Assembly: GCA_035477615.1 (NCBI GenBank)
Contig: DATIKJ010000008.1
Coordinates: 1-13,230 of the forward strand
Reading direction: 5' to 3'
Length of the DNA stretch: 13,230 nucleotides
Source of the DNA: UBA2277 sp035477615
GTDB taxonomy: Bacteria > Patescibacteriota > Microgenomatia > UBA1400 > MFAQ01
In this document: one piece after another, positions 13,230 to 13,230 of the stretch
How positions within the stretch are numbered: the first letter of the stretch is position 1
Layout: each line of letters opens with the position of its first letter
Translations under genes and position numbers: made by a program
Notes under the pieces: generated by a model
What the model saw: the letters and a program-made list of their open reading frames with translations, nothing else
What the model was told of the DNA's origin: nothing
Databases searched by the model: none

Positions 13230-13230
13230 A

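Overview
The window reads as part of the late, virion-structural module of a tailed double-stranded DNA phage or prophage, probably short-tailed (podovirus-like). All supported genes lie on the minus strand and are packed end to end, so transcription runs from base 13230 towards base 1. The DNA is AT-rich. Every gene whose start is visible begins with ATG, and none has a clear Shine-Dalgarno sequence. The starts instead sit in A/T-rich contexts such as TAATATG or AAAAATATATG. UGA behaves as a stop (the 235-aa gene ends in TGA inside an ATGA overlap) and Trp is TGG, so the code is standard. The missing SD sites would fit a host that rarely uses them, such as Bacteroidota, but this is inference and the host cannot be named from this window.

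Layout in transcription order. Head block: the C-terminus of a putative scaffolding protein (13229-12936), the major capsid protein (12907-11873), a 55-aa collagen-like protein (11840-11673) and a capsid-associated/decoration-like protein (11647-10877). The only sizeable intergenic gap (10770-10876) carries a strong two-part hairpin that probably terminates or attenuates capsid transcription, and a second small hairpin just before the next start. Middle block: a 162-aa protein of unknown function, a 235-aa coiled-coil protein, a 110-aa beta-rich protein, an 89-aa protein made of two copies of a 'DENxV' module, and a collagen-like fibre protein that begins with the same module. Cassette: a GT-A-type glycosyltransferase, a seven-repeat protein that looks like a complete seven-bladed beta-propeller, and a second GT-A-type glycosyltransferase. 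Tail and ejection block: a ~692-aa tail protein, a 203-aa tail-appendage protein, a head-tail adaptor, a 477-aa ejection-type protein with a peptidoglycan-binding motif, and the first 51 residues of a transglycosylase-like protein cut by the window edge.

How the genes may work together. The head genes build the capsid and coat it. The adaptor and large tail protein form the short tail. Collagen-like and propeller proteins are likely surface appendages used for host contact. The last two genes look like proteins delivered with the DNA to breach peptidoglycan. The most unusual part is the glycosyltransferase-propeller-glycosyltransferase cassette directly after a Gly-Pro-Thr-rich collagen-like fibre. 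It suggests, but does not prove, that the virion's own fibre or propeller is glycosylated. Near-identical DNA repeats within the propeller gene and between the two collagen-like genes show that these appendage genes have recently been duplicating or exchanging sequence.
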